Assembly: GCA_948099385.1 (NCBI GenBank)
Contig: CANUEZ040000168.1
Coordinates: forward strand, 2,837,001-2,901,000
Source: Fasciola hepatica
Taxonomy: Eukaryota; Platyhelminthes; Trematoda; Plagiorchiida; Fasciolidae
Length of the DNA: 64,000 bases
Direction of reading: 5' to 3'
The notes under the pieces are model-generated. The model made no database searches. It was not told the origin of the DNA and was given only the letters and a program-made list of their open reading frames with translations. Shown here one piece after another: positions 22,780 through 36,300 of this stretch; position 1 is the stretch's first letter, and each line of letters begins with the position of its first letter. The position numbers and the translations under genes are program-made.

Positions 22780-23150
22780 GTGGACCATGCTGATCACCGA
22801 CGCGTCCGAATTGAGAATAGGAACTGTTTTGGAACGGGATGGATATCCAATAATGTGCCTCTAGCGTCTTCCCAATGCCTCATAAACGGGTTATCCCCTG
22901 ATTCAAAAGGAAGCTTTGGCCGATCTCCGGACGGTACGTGGACTGCACAAATACCTATTTTATCTAGGATTTACGATTGTCATCAACCATCAAGCCCTTC
23001 AGTTCCTATTTAATCCAAACAAACCTGTCGCCAAATCCACGGCTGCAATGACACAGCGATAGAGCATTGCTTTGGCAGCCTATAACTATGACATCCTGTA
23101 TCGACCCGACAAGACAATCCCACAAACGGACTTCCTGTCCTGATATTCAC
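22780..23150 (+). pseudogene. Gypsy RNase H remnant
   Basis: ITDASELRIGTVLERDGYPI near 22794-22853 is the TDASxxGxGAVL block of retroelement RNase H, which removes RNA from the hybrid. YNYDILYRPDKTIPQTDFLS near 23083-23140 is the end-of-RNase-H/tether block (Y.I.YRPGK.N..AD.LS-like). Frame changes and stops separate them. Confidence 0.75.
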
Positions 23151-23269
23151 GATTCGCCGCGGCGGACCAATACCATTTGATTTCACCGACTGCATCCGTG
23201 TCGAGGGGGGAATTGCGCAAGCAGAAAAGACGATACTACTCGTCCGTGATTTTGGCGATCAGGAAGGGG

Positions 23270-24240
23270 TTGCTACCCGATGTGGAATGGGAATTTCATC
23301 AGTTCTTCGTACTGCGAGGTGAATTCGGTATCCAACCTGATGGGAGTCCTTTTTCGAGTTGATCAATTTGTCATTCCACCTCCACTGTTCAAATCGGTTT
23401 TGGATGAACTACACAGAGACCACTTGGGCTCGGATATAATGAAGTCATTGGCTCGACAGATGTGTTGGTGGCCTTAATCCGATGCGGATATTTACACTTC
23501 GACAAAGAACTGTGATGCGCTTTTGCACAAAATCCAGTCGAGACCAAACAATTGGATCCCATAGTCCAAAAACTACATTCTATGGGAGAGGGGGCTCATG
23601 CTCATTTCTGTGGCTTATTCTTGAACCGATACCACACCCCTTTAATAATCGACTACCACTTCAAATCAGCGGAAGTGTTCTAGATGAGTTCATCAGCCGG
23701 CTCGTTCGTAATTCGGGTGTTACGGAAGTGTTTTAGCTGAGGAGGAATCCCTCACGTACTGGTCACCGATAAAGGAGCGCGATTCTGTATATGGGAGCAG
23801 AAAAGCTTGTTTGGCAGAATCGGAAGTCGACCTTTGCGTAGGGCTCGACGCCACCCGTGTTCTGACGGCTTAATGGAAATCTTGGTGGGCTCCGTGGAAA
23901 GTGCATTACCACCAGCCAACCCAAGAACTTTGCCCGACATGAAGTCGTTCGCCGACAATTTCCTTTTGCAATACCCGAACTTAGTGCATGCAACCACCAT
24001 GGAAAGCCTGGCCACTCTATTCATGTCATAGTGACTGTGGTCATTGCTGATGTGTCTTGATTCCATCGACGCTATACGCTTCCTTGGTAATTAGATTTGA
24101 CCACTTAGCTGACTCATCACCCGACAACTTGGCCAATCTATAGTCAGGATTATGTATCTGGATGATTGATCAGTTTGTCGGAGCTACCTCAGCCAAATTC
24201 ATTTCGATATTGTATTCGACGATGTGATCGATCACGCAGC
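23270..24240 (+). pseudogene. Gypsy integrase (copy 2)
   Basis: VEWEFHQFFVLRGEFGIQPD-like text, split over frames, leads to LDELHRDHLGSDIMKSLARQ and MCWWP, the H2C2 zinc-binding domain. The core follows: LTYWSPIKERDSVYGS (the TDNG region with the motif lost), RRARRHPCSDG, ESALPPANPRTLPDMKSF, DNFLLQYPNLVHATTMESL. A TAA follows MCWWP. Integrase would insert the cDNA; here the DDE residues are not all identifiable and the frame is broken. Confidence 0.75.
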
Positions 24241-24397
24241 TGAGACGACCGAGGACCCAGACGGTGACTGTACTGATGACAGTGATGCATCTATTCCGCA
24301 GACAGAGAAGACTACCGCGGCAGCCGGTCCTTATCCACGAGTGTCAGCTCGAGTATCAGTAAGATAGGTGACTCAAATTGATTGTAAGTAGCGTGCA

Positions 24398-24495
24398 AAT
24401 GGGTGAACAAAATTTCCCCCAGAAGCTCAAGACCGGCTTAGCTGTTGTTCCCGCTCATCAGGTACACGCACTCGTACTTCTCTGCCCAGTCATCT
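24398..24495 (-). repeat. Dispersed repeat R3, copy 1
   Basis: In reverse complement this resembles 32030-32175 and 59357-59500. Shared phrases are GGGGAAATTT (reverse of AAATTTCCCCC), AGACCGG and CAGGTA.GCAC. Similarity is moderate. It lies directly beyond the gypsy copy 2 homology. Confidence 0.45.
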
Positions 24496-24780
24496 TCTTA
24501 CTTATACATTCCGATGATACATTCATCTCAAGGATCACAAAATCATATATTTGCTCTCCAGTGAATTTTCAAAAACTTCCGTTCAAATACAGAAAATGAA
24601 TTCAGTCAATAAAACTGTGCTAAAAGACGACGGAATGTACTAAAGAAATGCTTTTACAGACAGTAAAAGCTCTTCTGATTATGATCAGTTGACAGTCATG
24701 GCATGAGGGACAGTTATCAAGGCGATTCACACTGCACAGTGCTAACCAGATGCCACGAATATAGGAGCGACTAGTTGCTC

Positions 24781-24786
24781 TCTCCA

Positions 24787-24862
<76 letters not shown>

Positions 24863-24892
24863 GCACACACACACACACACGCACACACACAC
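24781..24892. repeat. Compound (CT)n(CA)n microsatellite
   Basis: A CT tract of about 45 nt passes into a CA/CG tract of about 65 nt. Confidence 0.95.
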
Positions 24893-25964
24893 GTCGACTG
24901 AAATTCCCTGTTCCGGTAGTTCTTTTTTTACAAAATTCGTTCAAGCTACCACGATCTCATGTAATCTCCTATGTCCAGTCCGAATAACTCTTGACCTTTT
25001 CAGCACGACCATCTCCTATATGATTTGTAAAGACTTGGGAATGAATCATTGAAACCCAACTGTTTGTCTCTGAAAACGTGTTCTGATTTCGTAATGTGCA
25101 TATTCCGGAATCTAATCTTCTAAACGAAGACAAGCGTGACAAATTCATATTCTCCACATCCAGCTAGCAACTTGTAGTGCACGTTAAAGGAAAAGAAAAA
25201 CCCTTACTTTCGTGTTCGACGGATTATTTTGCACTGAACGAAACCATTGTCAACTTGGGGTGGATGACTTTTCAATGTGAAAAACCTAACTGTGCTCAGT
25301 GCACCACAATCAGTCCTATCTTCCCTCGGCGATCAGTGTTTATTTGGCACAGCTTTATATTCGTGGTGTTTGACTTTTCGATGCCAAAAAGCAAGTGGAT
25401 TTTCCATTACACAGTTTTTTAATTTTCCCCTGGTTATTTTCAGCATTCACGGAAAACGAACTTAGTTGACCTCAGTGTTGGACTAAAAACCGGTTACTCA
25501 CTCTCACGTTTTTAATTTTATATACTTCATAAGCAACTCATGTTTCGGCCGCGTGTCGTCATCATCCACTGACAGTTCACAAGTTGTATACATAATATGT
25601 TTCATCATGCAGAGTGGACGTTTTCAATGGTTTGAACGTGTAACGCCTCAGTCCTCCACTACGCATACTTTCATTTTGTATACTCGAATCTTTGTCTTGG
25701 TTGACCGAACAGGAGGACCCGGTTTTGCTTGTCTTCCTCGATGCTTTATTGCCGTTGTAACAGCACTGGAATCCATTCTCTTTCTAGTTCGAAAATCGGT
25801 AAACGGTTTGTGTAGAGAACATTAACATGGAGATTCATGTGAACGAGACCCAGTACACGGACCGAACATGCGGAGGACGAACTGTGAAAGGAAGGAGGCT
25901 AATAATTGACTTACATCCCATAAATTCTTACTTTAGTTATGCCCTGTCGTGTTCGCTTGGAGAG

Positions 25965-26000
25965 TGTGTGCGTGGGTGTGTGTGTGTGTTTGTGTGTTTG
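25965..26000. repeat. (TG)n microsatellite
   Basis: GTGTG tract with interruptions. Confidence 0.85.
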
Positions 26001-27299
26001 CGCACGCCGGAGTCATAATCGTGTTGTGGGGTTCACTACTGAGGCTGTCTCATTCATTACATCACTGTCGTTCGGGATTCGTTACCCACGTGACTTTGTG
26101 TACAAATTGCTGTTCTGGTTCACTTTCTACCGGGAAGGGATTCATAATTACCCGAAGTTATTACTCCACCTGCAATGCCTTTTAGAGCTTTCGAAAATTT
26201 TCCGGTGAATTTATTTGACAGATGAAATATACTGTATCGGTTTACTCAGTCCAGCGCAGTTATATGACTAATAAGAATCAAGCTCAGAGAGAAATAGGAT
26301 TCGGCTTCATTAAAGTGATCGGTAGTGGCGCGTGCCCACACAAACGTATTCTACAATTACCGATAACTTCAATTCGAGTTACACGGGGATAATATTCTGT
26401 TTTCCCTTTAATGACCACGTGATTTCTCGTTTGTCCTGTCTTCGTTATTTTTGAAAACAAGACCTGTTCCGGGAAAACTCTGCGGTGAGGGCACTCGATC
26501 GAATTGAAGACAGGTACGGTCATTTCACTACAGATTGATTTCATTGTTTTTTAATTTTATTTCTGGTGATTTATGGCTAATCAACAAAATACAGCTCGAA
26601 TTCTCTGCACGTGAGTGCGCGCCTATCCGTTTCTTGGCCACAAGAACCACGTAGTTATGCGTGTTTCAGATACATTTAGAAAGAGAGGAATCGCTTGGTG
26701 ACCGTTAAATTGTAAACCGTACCTAAATCAGTGTAAAATTAGTTGCTTCATCTTGTCCGAACAGCATGGTTCGCGCACACTTGTTAGGCTTAAGACCGAA
26801 TTCATTTCGTTTGCAAAAGTAATTTGTTCTTCTACAATATCACAATGATAACTTACCTACCTGTCCTCTCCAAACGCGTTTCTCCAATAAATGTATCCCT
26901 TACCGTCCCCGCCCAAAGTGAGTACACCCTTCCATCAGTTTAACCTAGTATTGGGGACATGTTACCAAGTGATCCACTATCTGAAAAGGAGATCAAGCGA
27001 TGTGATCAAGACAGAATCGAAACCATCTATGCTACTATGAGAAGTTATTGGTATATGTCCTATCAAATGGTCATCGAGCCAGACTGACGTACATCTTCTG
27101 GTTCTCATGGGTTGCATTAAGAAAGTTACATGGCTTGAATCCAGGTTGATAGTCCTTATTTCATCCATCAACCGGAATGTTTGACAACTGCCAGCACGGT
27201 ATAAAAAAATAATAAAGATAATTTAAAGACAACAGAGAACCAAAGTGATAATTGAATTAGGATCAGTATCATCCCCTTGTGATCAGAAAATAGTAGTAA

Positions 27300-27352
27300 A
27301 AGTGGCTGAGTCGTAGACTAGGGACCAAGAGGGCGCGAGTTCGAGTCCGACC
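27300..27352 (+). repeat. tRNA-like module with pol III boxes
   Basis: A box TGGCTGAGTCG (27303-27313) and B box AGTTCGAGTCC (27338-27348) both fit consensus, 35 nt apart. Flanking stems do not make a credible full tRNA, so this is probably a SINE head or tRNA-derived fragment. Confidence 0.5.
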
Positions 27353-30300
27353 GTAGAAAACCTCAGATTGATCGCCACCTTGTCCCTTAAGCAATGGTGA
27401 ACAAATGTTAGCAGTACCGCAAGGAAAACAATCGTGGTCTTTCGAATGATAGAAGACGGGAAACAGACATCATTAGGCATGTTTTCACTCTATTTGATAA
27501 TATAAATAATGAGGCTTGTTGATACGACCAGCCCATGAGATTACGTCACCAATCACACATGCACACAGACATACACTTGCAGTGCAAAATCATCTCGTGT
27601 GTTTAGCTCATTATATCCCGATTCCGTTCACCGATGAAGGCTTACAGAAGACCCTTCAAGCCGTGTATCTTCGTACAGCGTACACGAGGAATTAATTTGT
27701 AATTCTTGTTCCAGGTCAGAACAAGCTGGTAAAAATTGTGCTTTTCGTTTATAGGATCATTTTCATTGCCCTAGCCTATTCTAAATGCCAGTTCCATCGA
27801 GTGGTGGATCGAATGTTTCACCGGACGCATACGCTGTTTCCGATTGTGAAACCACACTCGGAATGACCGTTGAGCGATGATGATAGTTTATTGATGGGTA
27901 TTAGCAGATTCCCGGTCAGTTTTGTGTTTAGGTACAGTTAGGAACTGATCAGCAAATCATTCTACCCAGTTTACTGTGCGTGAACGCTGTACTGACTGCA
28001 AATTCGGGTTTTCGTACTGTGGCAGCACTATCCTGTGTGGTAATTTGCTCACCTCAGCTACCGGTCTGTTCCCTCAGTCTGCTCAGTCAAAGTGAAAATA
28101 ACCATTTTTGGTCATTCTGTGCTCGAATATGTAAACCCAAAGCTGTCAGATCATTTCACTGACAAGGAAAAGAACACGAGCTTCTAATTTTTCAGTTCTT
28201 TCTTTCAAGAATAGAAGAAGCTTGGAAAAGAACGTCCTGTTGATAGAAAAGTAATTTGATGTGGTCCTTACCTGGATTTCCGGAGATTTTCTCCCATAAT
28301 TTACAGAGCCCCAATTGTTTGCTCTCTCGATCTACTGAAAAATACGAGACGAAATTTCACTAGGAAAACCATTTTAGTCAGTGGATACTCTGAATAGTTT
28401 GTTACAAAATTACAATTCAAACGGAAATCCCGTGAATCATTGGAACCAGAACGAGTTTGTTTCTTCTACGGTGGATCAAAAGTGTGGTAAAATATGTCAT
28501 CACATAAGATCTGCTCGATTACGCCACTCATTTGGTACAAATCAACGGGGGAATCATAATCCATGACCATACAAGTAACTGTTTTGAACGAAATGCCTTA
28601 CATGGTCCTTTCCACAGGTTCACTTGCAGTTAGGAGGATGCGCACGTACGAGGTACATGACGACGCTCAACTTCCACAGAAGAATGACGAAACACAGGTG
28701 GAAATGGTTTTTTGCACTCCGTAACTCAGTGTACCTATCAAGCATTGTTGCACGGATTTAGTAAAATTCAGATGCCAACAGGATTCGAGCTGTGTGTGGC
28801 CACCTGGTCCAAATTTGTCTGAATTATACAGGTGATTGTGGTAAAATTGATCCGGGAAAATACTCAATCCTGGACGAGAAAATGAGGGTCGTGTTAGGGC
28901 CACCGATTAATGTGCGAAAAGTGTCTCTTGCGGGCCGCAATGAGCTCTCCCGTAACCCCCACTTCCCTTCTACCGGAATTCAAGTCAGGCCGGTACTGGA
29001 TTGCATAGTGAATACGAAGTGTCATATACGTGAATTATATAATCCGAACAAATGGAATGCGGTGAGACCAAGCAATGGGGCCATAAACAGATCGGAATTT
29101 GGATGAAAAAATGATCGATTTTTTTGTCAAGGTCTTACCAATATCAAGTACATTTACAGTACTCACAACAAAATAATCAATTTGTAGTTGCAAATTTACC
29201 CTTAGTCGATAAACAAAGCTCGGACAAACGGATCATCTCTGATCCGGGCTAACAAGAATGTTAAACTTCACCTAACTAAACTGAATACACAAACCTCAGA
29301 AAACTGCCTCATATTGGGTCCTTCCATCGATCGAAAGTGCTTCGGTCAGCCGGGAAATTTAAAACCACAAGGAATAAGTTCCACAAAAAAAAAATGGTCA
29401 AGGACACTACGTCCGAAACTGAACTCTATGTAAACTAAGCAACGGAACATTTTCAAGACGACAGACAGAAATTTATTGGAAGAAAATTCGTTGCTCTTCA
29501 TTGATTACCGTGTTGATCACCTGGGCACAAACTATCGACCGTGAGACCTCTTGGGAGATAGATCCATTTGTCAAACACATTCTGAAGCCAATTCAAAATA
29601 AGGACAAAACCTGTGCGCAGAATCGTCCACAGCATACCAGAATGATGATATTGATGCAGATGACAGGTCGTTGGAGTCACTCAGCGACTGCGAGCTATGC
29701 AGTAGTGCAAAGGGCTTCCGGGAATAGACATTTCGACAGCACCAATTTTTTTTTCACAATCTAACGCAACTATCACCAGTTCCATGTGGTATTATATCGG
29801 CTGAAAACCAACTACGTTTAAAAGTTGAAATTCCAATTCAACAGACTGATGTTCCAGAAAAATAACCCTCAAACGGAATGGTCTCATTCCAGCTTCACAA
29901 ACTAAGATGTTTCGGTAAAGCAAATAGAGGAGTGTAGGCAGAATTGATACTGGTCTTCAAGTCTGTGTGCTCTCGGACAGCCACCAACCCCTTTGTAAGG
30001 AATACGAAAAGTCATTCCTCCCACCTGGTTTTCCTTCGAGCATTTTTGAACACAACCACCAAGAGTGGCTGAATATGGCAGGCTGATGTGTCTACACACT
30101 GCAATACCAAATATGTGAACGGATTTCGAACGCGTCCGAGATAAATTGATTTATAGTGGGCAATTCGCTTGAGAGGATGCACAATGCTGTTAAACCCACC
30201 CCTGGACGAGTAATAAAACAAGCAGTTGGTTACGAAATACAATGGGTTTCATTGGTAATAAGTGAAACATAACTTTCAAAAGTGGTTCTAATACGGTTTC

Positions 30301-32029
30301 GGATGGTCTTAAGCTCTGTGTTATCCCGTTCATTGAGGACAACCGATGTCAGCTCGTGCAGATTGTCGATGACTCTTCCATCCGTATAGACCTTCGCAGA
30401 GCTACCAGTGAAGGCTCAAAGACCAATATCAAGCTAGCTCTTCCTAAAGTCGTACCCGCAGGACATTAATCCAACAGGATAGCCGAAGTGAAACATCTCG
30501 TGGCTAAATATCACATCGTTCCAATCAGTATTCCAACTGAGATGAATTCTGCCCCGTTCATCTCGATTTTGAACACGAGGTTCAGTCTTCCAAGGCATTG
30601 ATTACATCTTCCTTTATTGCAGTCCTGGCCCACACAGTACACAGCAAATGCTTACATTCAGTTTCAAGACCCTGCGTTGCATCAAAGCACTTGTATGTTG
30701 GTTCGAAACATAGCACAAACGGTCCTATCCTGGTCTGATGAGATTCATGACTCAGTGATCCGAATCCCTCGAAAAGTAATGAATAGCAAATGTCAAGCCC
30801 AAAACGCTCTTGGAATTGTGGTGCCTACTCATCCTGGAGTCCATTTATGGGAGCATTTTTCTTTACTTCAACTCAGACAGCCTCGAGGTTCGTGCCATTT
30901 GTCAGTTTAGATAAATGACACCTCACGTCTCGTCTCCTAACCGGAATGTGCAACCTGAGTGAATGTTATTCAGTAACCACGTGTGAAATGGCCACTGGCC
31001 AAGAACTCATGACTAAGCATGGATGAGTATTGAAAAGGAGACAATCAGTGGGAAGGCCGTTAGGGTTTTCAATTTAGGGATCCGTCTCTGCAACTTGCTT
31101 AGGGTTGGGTTTAATAGCATTCAGCCCTCTCCTCTCTGGTGCATGTTATTAGGGATAAATCAACGAATTTTAACATTTCGACCACCTCAAAACATAAATC
31201 AAATTGTCTGTTTCATCCTGGAAACCCTTGAACGCCTTTGGTATAATAGTGGGTCGACACATCAGCATGCCTTATTTGATCATCCCGATCCGCTTTGATC
31301 AAGGGCAGTCACCGGAAATGGGATGAATTTGTTAGCACTCCGGGTTCTATACGTACGATTGAATAAAACTCACGCAATGCACAGAAATACTTCTCCATGT
31401 GACAGCCTAGAGACAATGCTGGAGTGGCGAAAGATTGTACCAGTGTGATAACTAGCCCAGTATTTGAATAAGAGCCACCGAACATAGACAAACGAATACC
31501 AAAAGCCATTCACTATTCGGATTAGAAGGGGTTGGTGAGAGCACAGTTGAGAAAAGGTCACAAAGCAGCGTCAGTTGCGAAGCAACTATATTTTTGGTGC
31601 AAAGTTCAGGCTCCATCCTGTGAATGATTGCTGCATCGGTACACGTTAGTACACTTCGATTTCTCGGTCATATGAGGATTCTGTAGCTGAGTTAACTCAG
31701 CTCAGTTAACTAGGGATGTGCTCATACAACCTGGCAGAAGAATGACGTTATTTTGGAATCTTTAGGATCTTACATGGACGGAGAGTTTATTTTTAGAATC
31801 CCAAGGTGATTCTTCGTAAACTATTTCGTCGGCTAGTAAAGGACTACCTTCAGAATGCAGAGGCGTGGTCCCAAGTTTTATTTCACGTAAGCAGTATGCC
31901 ATTGTAGCTAGAACAATGGGTAAAATTTCCTCGGAAGCACGAGACCTCGTGATTCTAAAAAAGGACTCTTCGTCCGTGCACTATCCTAGCGATCCAAATA
32001 GGACGCAGGTGATAAACCCACGGGAGATT

Positions 32030-32175
32030 GTTCAAGCCCGGGGATGATTCGGTAGGAAAGTGCCTGGTAGCATACCTGATACGTGGCAACTACCGCGAGA
32101 CCTGTGTTCTCTTTCCGGGGAAATTTCGTCCCGTTATCCGGATAAAATACCATACCACTTACATTGAAGACGTTC
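32030..32175 (+). repeat. Dispersed repeat R3, copy 2
   Basis: Shares with 59357-59500 the blocks GGGGATGATT, GTGGCAAC, CCGGG.A.ATTT and TTATCC, in order and spacing. No coding function is visible. Confidence 0.5.
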
Positions 32176-32388
32176 TTCTTTCCTACGTCCCTCATAATGG
32201 GGGTAAATGAAAATTGGTAAACACGATTACAGGTGGCTTGAACGTCCGGTCGATCCAAAACAACTGATAGATCGACGACTGATATCAATTCGACATATAT
32301 TGTTCTTCTGGTTTCTACTCAATTGGGTCAAGGGAGAAGAATTTGAGACAAATCTGGATCCCAGATATAATCTTAGAATTCACTATTA

Positions 32389-32425
32389 TAGTGTGTGTGT
32401 GTGTGTGTTTGTGTGTGTTTGTGAG
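32389..32425. repeat. (TG)n microsatellite
   Basis: TG tract with TTTG interruptions. Confidence 0.85.
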
Positions 32426-32429
32426 TGTT

Positions 32430-34464
32430 TCCATGTGCAATCGATTTATAAATGTTCGTTGCACTTTCACTCATTCATGTGACTGGTGTTTCAAAACTGT
32501 TCTGCACTTAAAACTGGTTGTGATTCAGCCTAAAAGGACCCAACTTTGATCATCGTGATGTATTGTCAAACTATGGAATAATTGATGAGGAACATGTGCA
32601 TGTTGACCGAAGACCACTTACGCTTAATTGGGCTCTGCTTTAATTTATATCCACGTTTGATGAGTGGCTATAATGATTAGGCTCGCGGGTTGAAACGAAC
32701 CATTGACCTTATGATAGTACGTTTAATTGGCCATTGCCAAACTGCCATCCGTCTGCTTCAAGGCCAACTTATCTCATCCAGTGTCTCACGTGTTAGAAGC
32801 CTTTAACCAACGTCAAGTGATGACAGATCTGAACAGCATCCCGATGGTATATTTTAAATACATACGGACATCATAGAAAAGAGGGGGGTGGAGTGAGAAC
32901 CTGGTGATTTCAGTGTTTAACTATGAGTAATTTGAACACTTGTAGGTATGGCAATAAAATGCCTGTGCCCTTACAGGGAATGATGGCATAACTGTGGAAA
33001 TACTTTGAAGATCGTGAGCGGTGGCAAATTTCTATGGTTGTAGGGAAGATTCGGTATCAGAATACACCGGTCTACCAGTCTTCAGAGATACCGGACGAGA
33101 TTTCCTTCCTACTTGTGTTCTGTTCCGTCCCACTAACTCTAGTGAGAAGACTCTTTTGGATTCGAACTGTCTTCATTTATTATAATAAAAAGAACAGTTC
33201 ATATACGATACATAGTGGTCACACCTAAATCCTGGCCTTTGCACTCATTGGTCCAGCTATTATTCACGGTCAGCCCATCTGAATGGTCGGTCTGGTAACA
33301 AGCCTAGTTGGTTGATTAGGCTCAGACAAGAGTTGACATTTGATTGGTTCTTCAGTTCGTTTCGTTTGTTCCCGTCTTGTCCATGATTCAGGACAGGCGA
33401 AGACGAGCTGGCTGCTCGTCAAAACATAGTACCGCCTACTAAACGAAATAGGCGATCTGTTGACAATGTGCCAGCCCATTCCTACACGGCTAGTGAATGG
33501 GATTCATGCTGGCATATTATTGTACAAGCGAAAGAGGAAGTAAGGAGAATAGCCGTTTGGTGGTAGGAGGAATGTAACGGCTTCGAAATTGGAGATGTTC
33601 TCATGATTGGTGAAATGACTTTGAGGTGTACATAATGAAAAAGAAGAGCAGAGGAGGAATTAGGGAATCTTTAGTCCAGATGTGACTGCAATGTTTGAAA
33701 CTGGGGAGTTTTTTTCTGTTGTACTATATAGGTAGCAAGAATGTGCTGGAAGAAACTCCCGAACGAAATAAGAATGTTATTCTTCTTGGAACACGCGTGA
33801 TTATCCGAGAAACATGATCAGTAACTCGAGTAGGAGCGGACGAAATTGGCGCCCAATGATGACCAAAAAGAAGATGGATCGGAGTTACCCTGTGAGAGCT
33901 GGATTACAAAAAGGCCAAACATAATGTATGTCAATGAAAGTGTGCACACAGATACATAAAGCAATAAGCAAAGAATGAAGTAGCTCACAGTTCATTAGCA
34001 ATGTCCCGGGGACAGCTATGGAACCGACCACAAAACAGTTGATCGACGAAATAGCTCGTCACAATTTTGGTCCAGGTATTCCAACGCTGTTAGAGATGGA
34101 CCTCCCAGAAATGCATTGTGGTTGCCACGTGAATAGGTATGCACAAATGAAGACGCATAGAGTTGTATGTATTCAACCGTAACTGCCACGCGGAATCATC
34201 GCAAAGTGATCACACCACGGTAATCACGTGAGGGTTTGCCGAGATGACGTGTATAATATTTAAGTAAAACAACAATAAATTGAGCAGAATAGAAAAAGAA
34301 AAATGTGGGGTAAATAGTAAGTTGAACAAAAGCCGCCGTTCGTGTAATTTGTGACTGGGTGAGACTAAAACATGCTCACTGGGAAGAGTATTGGAGAAAA
34401 GCTCGTGCAAGCAATAAAGTGATTCCATTTCAACTCGTCAGAAGGCGATACATTTAAGGTCTTA

Positions 34465-34549
<85 letters not shown>

Positions 34550-36000
34550 GTGCTGTCAAAATTCGAACGAAAAAAAAAAATTTTCCCCGCGATGAGCTTT
34601 ACGCTCGTGTTTTTTCCTTAAAATCACACCAACCATGTCTTGCAAATTTAGGATTCTGGATACCTGAATATAGGTCACATCATTTTTGTAATGTTCTGTG
34701 TGAAGTTGAAATTCTGTGACTTTGGTTTACGTGACTACTCTGATTGGTGCTGGACATCGAAATTCAATGAATGGTCCGATATGATTATTCTATAAAGCAA
34801 TGAAACTTAAATTTGTTGCATACGGTTACGCCATGGAGGTATTAATACTGATCCTTTTGTGGAATTATAGACTGCTTTTCTGTCTAGCTGAAAGAAGCTT
34901 AAGAAGTAGAAAAACATTTAGCAGTCACTGCATTATCTAGTGGTTTATCAGTAATTTCGCGGGTAATAGTTTGCTTACTGGCAGAAAGCCTCTTGCTTTT
35001 TTAGGGTTATATGCCCTTGAAAACAAGGTCATTTGAACTTGGCTCGGTAAATGGTTAGTTTGTTGTCCTGATGAAGGACAAATGGACATACGACAGGAAC
35101 GTTTCACTACGCTAGTAGATAAGAGTGTGATTAAGTCACGGCCACGCTTTCGGTACATTCCTCTGTGAAATATTTTGCTCGGGACCTTCACACAAACGAA
35201 TTAGAGTTTCTTTACATTACTCATCGAAAAACTAATATTACAACAGGACATGGTGGGCAAACGTCAACATAATCGACTTGGATAATGGCTTTTTCTGCGT
35301 TTTCATAATAAAAGAACGGTCAAACTGCGGAAATTCGTACAAGCCATCAGGAAGGAGTTTGAAGCAGCTTGAGCTGCCTACTCACTTTGCCGATCAAAAA
35401 CCAGTAGTATGCGTCCAATAAAGGTGATCACGTGCTGCAGTTGCGAAGAAATTCCAGTTTTATCGCGATTTCTTTTAGCTTTCAATTTAGTTTCTGTGTT
35501 CTTTGGTGAGACTTGGGGCTCACAAGAAAAGTGTTAGCCACGATAGAAAAATACTCCAGAAACAGATTCATTCCGGTGACCTTTATGTCGCGAAAAATCA
35601 TTACATCAATTGATATTACCTCAATTCAGGCAATCTTTAGCCGTGCACTGTGTGCGGTAGCTTCGGTTGATCCGAGCCGGAATAAGTCATGACCATTCAA
35701 ACTGGGAGCTCGTTATCTACAACGGTATGAACAATAAAAGAAATTTCACTGGCCAGCATAGTTTGCCAGTCAGTCTGATTGGAAGTTCTTCTAGGAGGAC
35801 TATTTTGCTGCCGGGTAATGCATCCGGTTATGCCTCCCAAGGGGAATGTTAATCTTATTGCGTTGAAAATATATCTATCCATTTTTTATGCGCTTTTACA
35901 TTAGTGAGACTGTGGAATAGTCAGAGGCTCAGTTAAAACAAATTCCCCATTAAACCTCTGATTTGTTTTTCAAACGTTGGCGAAATAATTTGTTGTACTT
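32430..36000. other. No recognisable gene or element
   Basis: Contains the (TA)n array at 34466-34547. Short frames only. A frame pair around 34937-35340 has protein-like phrases but no known motif. Confidence 0.4.
34466..34547. repeat. (TA)n microsatellite
   Basis: About 40 perfect TA units. It makes an artificial Tyr-Ile frame on the minus strand. Confidence 0.95.
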
Positions 36001-36001
36001 C

Positions 36002-36300
36002 TGTGGTGAGTCAGCGGCCTTCATACCTGATACAGCCGGGTACAGCTTCGTAGCTACACATGCTTATGAGCCTCAGCCAATTAGGATCACCGAGGACAGG
36101 TACGGCAACAGCTTCCGGTGACTGACCAACGTCTGATCTGCCAATTATTTTCTTTGATTTACCGCATTTAAACAAACCATTCCCACAATACAATTAATGA
36201 GCTATTGCGCAGCTCTGGTCTTCTCACTACTTCCGTTTGCGTTGTTCCGGGTGGAAGCCATTGCAATACGTCATACTAGTTTGGGTATTGCGAATATTGC
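36002..36300 (+). repeat. Solo gypsy LTR, about 299 bp
   Basis: Matches the LTRs at 12179 and 20326: TGTGGTGA start, GGTACAGCTTCGTAGCTACA (also in copy 2), CCAATTATTTTCTTTGATT, GTTCCGGGT, TTGGGTATTGCGA end. No gag or pol follows, so internal sequence was lost, most likely by LTR-LTR recombination. Confidence 0.75.

Larger units (their letters stand above)
20326..24360 (+). mobile_element. Ty3/gypsy retrotransposon (mag/K02A2.6-like), dead
   Basis: Order is 5' LTR, gag, zinc knuckles, protease remnant, RT, RNase H and integrase, all on the plus strand and in the gypsy order (integrase after RT). No 3' LTR was found after 24360, where sequence becomes unrelated. Many stops and frame changes are present. 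A 0.9-kb part of the integrase region is duplicated at 11080-12010 with the same defects. Confidence 0.85.
24900..32025. other. Long stretch without a recognised gene
   Basis: Apart from a TG array (25965-26000) and one tRNA-like module (27300-27350), nothing is recognised. Two frames look somewhat protein-like but match nothing I know: minus 26284-26544 (86 codons) and plus 28792-29106 (104 codons). I do not call them genes. Confidence 0.4.

Noticed and set aside
24620..24987. Low-complexity frames with Cys-Val, Ser-Leu or Thr-His runs
   Set aside because: They translate CA and CT arrays; likewise frames at 8528, 34365, 49148, 49309, 14395 and 39745.
26284..26544. Protein-like minus-strand frame of 86 codons
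   Set aside because: Has a CAG acceptor-like site but no good donor and no recognisable family. Left out as a gene.
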